Positions 62,641-64,000 of a stretch of DNA of 64,000 nt are shown here, one piece after another; the first letter of the stretch is position 1, and every line of letters starts with the position of its first letter. The stretch is from contig NZ_CP109473.1 in the NCBI RefSeq assembly GCF_036227405.1, positions 4,092,001 to 4,156,000 on the forward strand, given 5' to 3'. This stretch comes from Streptomyces sp. NBC_01460 (lineage in GTDB: Bacteria; Actinomycetota; Actinomycetes; Streptomycetales; Streptomycetaceae). Below the pieces are notes generated by a model that did not search any database, was not told the origin of the DNA, and saw only the letters and a program-made list of their open reading frames with translations. The translations under genes and the position numbers were made by a program.

Positions 62641-63693
62641 GTGCTGCGCTCATCTGTGACCCTTCCGCCTGTCCCTCCGGTCGGCGAGGTCCTGCGCCGC
62701 TACCCCGACGCCGGTGAGCCCCTGGCCTGCGAACCTCTCAGCAAGGGCCTGCTCAACCACGGCTACCGCGTGTCCACCACCCGGGGCTCGTACTTCCTCA
62801 AACACCACCTCGACAAGCACCACCTCGACGACGCCTCCGGTGATCACGCCACGATCGTCCGGCAGCACCGGGCGACCCAGCAGCTGCACTCCCTCGGCGT
62901 GCCGGTGGCCCCTCCCCTCGCGGACACACACGGTGACACGGTCACGGTGATCGAGGGCGAGCACTACGCCCTGCACCGGTGGGTGGACGGCCTCCACCGT
63001 GACGGCGCGCAGCTGACGACCGCCCAGTCGCGCAGGCTCGGGGCGCTCCTCGGGGCCGTACACATGGGCCTGGAACAGGTCATGGAGGCGGACCCGCCGC
63101 CTCCGGCACGGGGCCAGGGCACGAGCCCCGACCCCGCCGACACGTTCACGCTGATCGACGAGCTGCTGACGGCCGCGCGGCGCCCGGGCCCGCGGGACGC
63201 CTTCGACGAGCTCGCCGTCCACCGCCTCGTCGAACGCCGCGCCCTGCTGGAGCGGCACGCCGACCGCCGGCCGCCGACGCCCGAGGGTTCCGCCAGGGGA
63301 TGGGTGCACGGTGACTTCCACCCGCTGAACCTGCTCTACCGGGGTGCCGACCCGGTGGCGATCGTGGACTGGGACCGGCTCGGCGTGCAGCCGCGCGCGG
63401 AGGAGGCCGTACGCGCCGCGGCGATCTTCTTCGTCCGGCCGGACGGGGAGCTGGCACTGGAGAAGGTGCGGGCGTACGCCCGCGCGTACCGGCGTGCTGC
63501 GGGCGCCGGGGCGGCCGAGCTGGCGGCCGCGGTGCACCGGGTGTGGTGGGAACGCCTCAACGACTTCTGGATACTTCGCTGGCGCTACCGCCTCCACGAC
63601 CGCAGGGCCGACCCGCAGTTCCCTGCGGTGTCGGCCCTGGCGGTGTGGTGGACACGCGAGTACGAGGCGGTGGACGAGGCCTTCACGGGGTGA
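62641..63693 (+). CDS. aminoglycoside phosphotransferase (APH) family kinase-like protein
   Basis: A 350-residue protein-kinase-like fold. LSKGLLNHGYRVSTTRG (phosphate loop region), YFLKHHL (Lys), WVHGDFHPLNLLYRG (Brenner motif with catalytic Asp and Asn) and VAIVDWDRLG (metal-binding Asp) are present. Such proteins phosphorylate small molecules such as choline, homoserine or sugars; drug resistance should not be assumed. GTG 62641 fits the leaderless promoter; ATG 62632 in the same frame is the alternative. Confidence 0.8.
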   Translation: MLRSSVTLPPVPPVGEVLRRYPDAGEPLACEPLSKGLLNHGYRVSTTRGSYFLKHHLDKHHLDDASGDHATIVRQHRATQQLHSLGVPVAPPLADTHGDTVTVIEGEHYALHRWVDGLHRDGAQLTTAQSRRLGALLGAVHMGLEQVMEADPPPPARGQGTSPDPADTFTLIDELLTAARRPGPRDAFDELAVHRLVERRALLERHADRRPPTPEGSARGWVHGDFHPLNLLYRGADPVAIVDWDRLGVQPRAEEAVRAAAIFFVRPDGELALEKVRAYARAYRRAAGAGAAELAAAVHRVWWERLNDFWILRWRYRLHDRRADPQFPAVSALAVWWTREYEAVDEAFTG

Positions 63694-63747
63694 GGACGCT
63701 CGCCACCTCGCGGTGAGCGGGGCCCTCGTCCCGTGTGCCCGCCGTCG

Positions 63748-64000
63748 TCACTCCCCGGTGGTGGTGCCCGCCGTTCCCGCGGCGGCACCCGCCGCGGTAC
63801 CGGCCGGGGTCCCTGCCGTGGTGCCCTCCGTCGTCGTACCCGCGTCGTCGCCGGTGCCGCCGTCATCGGTGCCGCCGTCCGCGGCACCACCGTCGTCACC
63901 CGTGCCGCCGTCCGTCGTCGTGCTGCCGCCGTCGCTCGTACCCGGGTCAGGTGACGTGGGCGTCACCGTCGGCTTCTCCGTCGGCTCCGTCGGTTCGTTC
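63748..64000 (-). CDS. C-terminal low-complexity tail of a protein cut by the window edge
   Basis: The minus-strand frame is open from the right edge to a TGA at 63748, giving 83 residues composed almost entirely of Thr, Gly, Asp, Ala, Pro and Glu (NEPTEPTEKPTVTPTSPDPG, then GDDGG and TTTEGTTAG repeats). Such tails follow membrane or secreted domains in Streptomyces (for example extracytoplasmic tails of kinases or transpeptidases). The N-terminal domain lies outside the window, so no function can be given. Confidence 0.55.
   Translation of the reverse strand, partial: NEPTEPTEKPTVTPTSPDPGTSDGGSTTTDGGTGDDGGAADGGTDDGGTGDDAGTTTEGTTAGTPAGTAAGAAAGTAGTTTGE

Noticed and set aside
62641..63693. Antibiotic-resistance gene call for the APH-family protein
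   Set aside because: The kinase motifs are generic to the APH/choline-kinase superfamily; nothing in the sequence or neighbours indicates an aminoglycoside substrate.
1..64000. Mobile element, prophage, CRISPR array or biosynthetic gene cluster
   Set aside because: No transposase, integrase, repeat-spacer pattern or PKS/NRPS-type genes were found; composition and gene content look like stable chromosome core throughout.

Overview
This is a GC-rich actinobacterial chromosome segment, almost certainly Streptomyces. The evidence is the codon bias, GTG/TTG starts, lineage-typical families (SpoIIE-type phosphatases, DUF6126, DUF6458, DUF2630, mycothiol-dependent isomerase family), mycelial regulators, and a ParB site of exactly the Streptomyces parS type. 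The parS site plus the metG/aspS/bkd core genes suggest a position in the chromosome core not far from oriC. I saw no tRNA or rRNA gene, CRISPR array or insertion sequence, and no in-frame TTA codon.

Layout. 1-5.6 kb: PAS/GAF sensor (cut by the edge), alpha/beta hydrolase, Bcp-type peroxiredoxin, a first NfeD-like/flotillin pair, a winged-helix protein. 5.8-11.2 kb: glutamine amidotransferase, Uma2 nuclease-fold protein, KhtTU-like K+/H+ antiporter, BlaI/M56 regulator-protease pair with a BlaI-type operator, TerB. 11.2-22.4 kb: PucR regulator divergent from a four-gene run: a second NfeD-like protein, a YqiK-type flotillin, a 1,622-residue AAA+ ATPase, and a protein with two NAD-binding domains around a two-helix membrane unit. 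22.4-33.2 kb: tryptophanyl-tRNA synthetase behind a ribosome-mediated attenuator with a Trp-Trp leader peptide; DUF6126; LLM monooxygenase plus FMN reductase; Usp; a MerR-PP2C fusion; membrane proteins; quinone-oxidoreductase-like protein; DUF2630; S4 RNA-binding protein; PhoX with a PHO box. 33.5-49.8 kb: vWA protein with a repetitive linker, a histidine-kinase remnant, metG, L,D-transpeptidase-like lipoprotein, exported intradiol dioxygenase, aspS, SpoIIE phosphatase with its own ATPase domain, AI-2E-type transporter, pirin, SseB, acyl-CoA dehydrogenase, M18 aminopeptidase, DUF6458. 49.9-64 kb: thioredoxin-NHL protein, LURP-one protein, parS, nitrilase-family hydrolase, MDMPI-family protein, GntR-MFS operon, D,D-carboxypeptidase, branched-chain 2-oxoacid dehydrogenase (E1alpha-E1beta-E2), NarL-type response regulator, PNPOx-fold protein, APH-family kinase, and a low-complexity tail running off the edge.

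How the genes relate. The main theme is membrane and stress homeostasis: two NfeD-flotillin modules, a K+/H+ antiporter, an RCK-type membrane protein, a BlaI/M56 envelope sensor, TerB and TerF-like vWA proteins, Usp and peroxiredoxin. The two NfeD-flotillin operons, 10 kb apart, carry the same promoter-region signature (36 of 47 ungapped positions identical, centred on a 15-bp inverted repeat), so they probably answer to one regulator; the adjacent PucR protein is the obvious candidate. A second pair of unlinked promoters (LLM monooxygenase and pirin) share an 18-bp direct-repeat element. Several genes have a TANNNT hexamer ending 6-8 nt before the start codon, indicating leaderless mRNAs.
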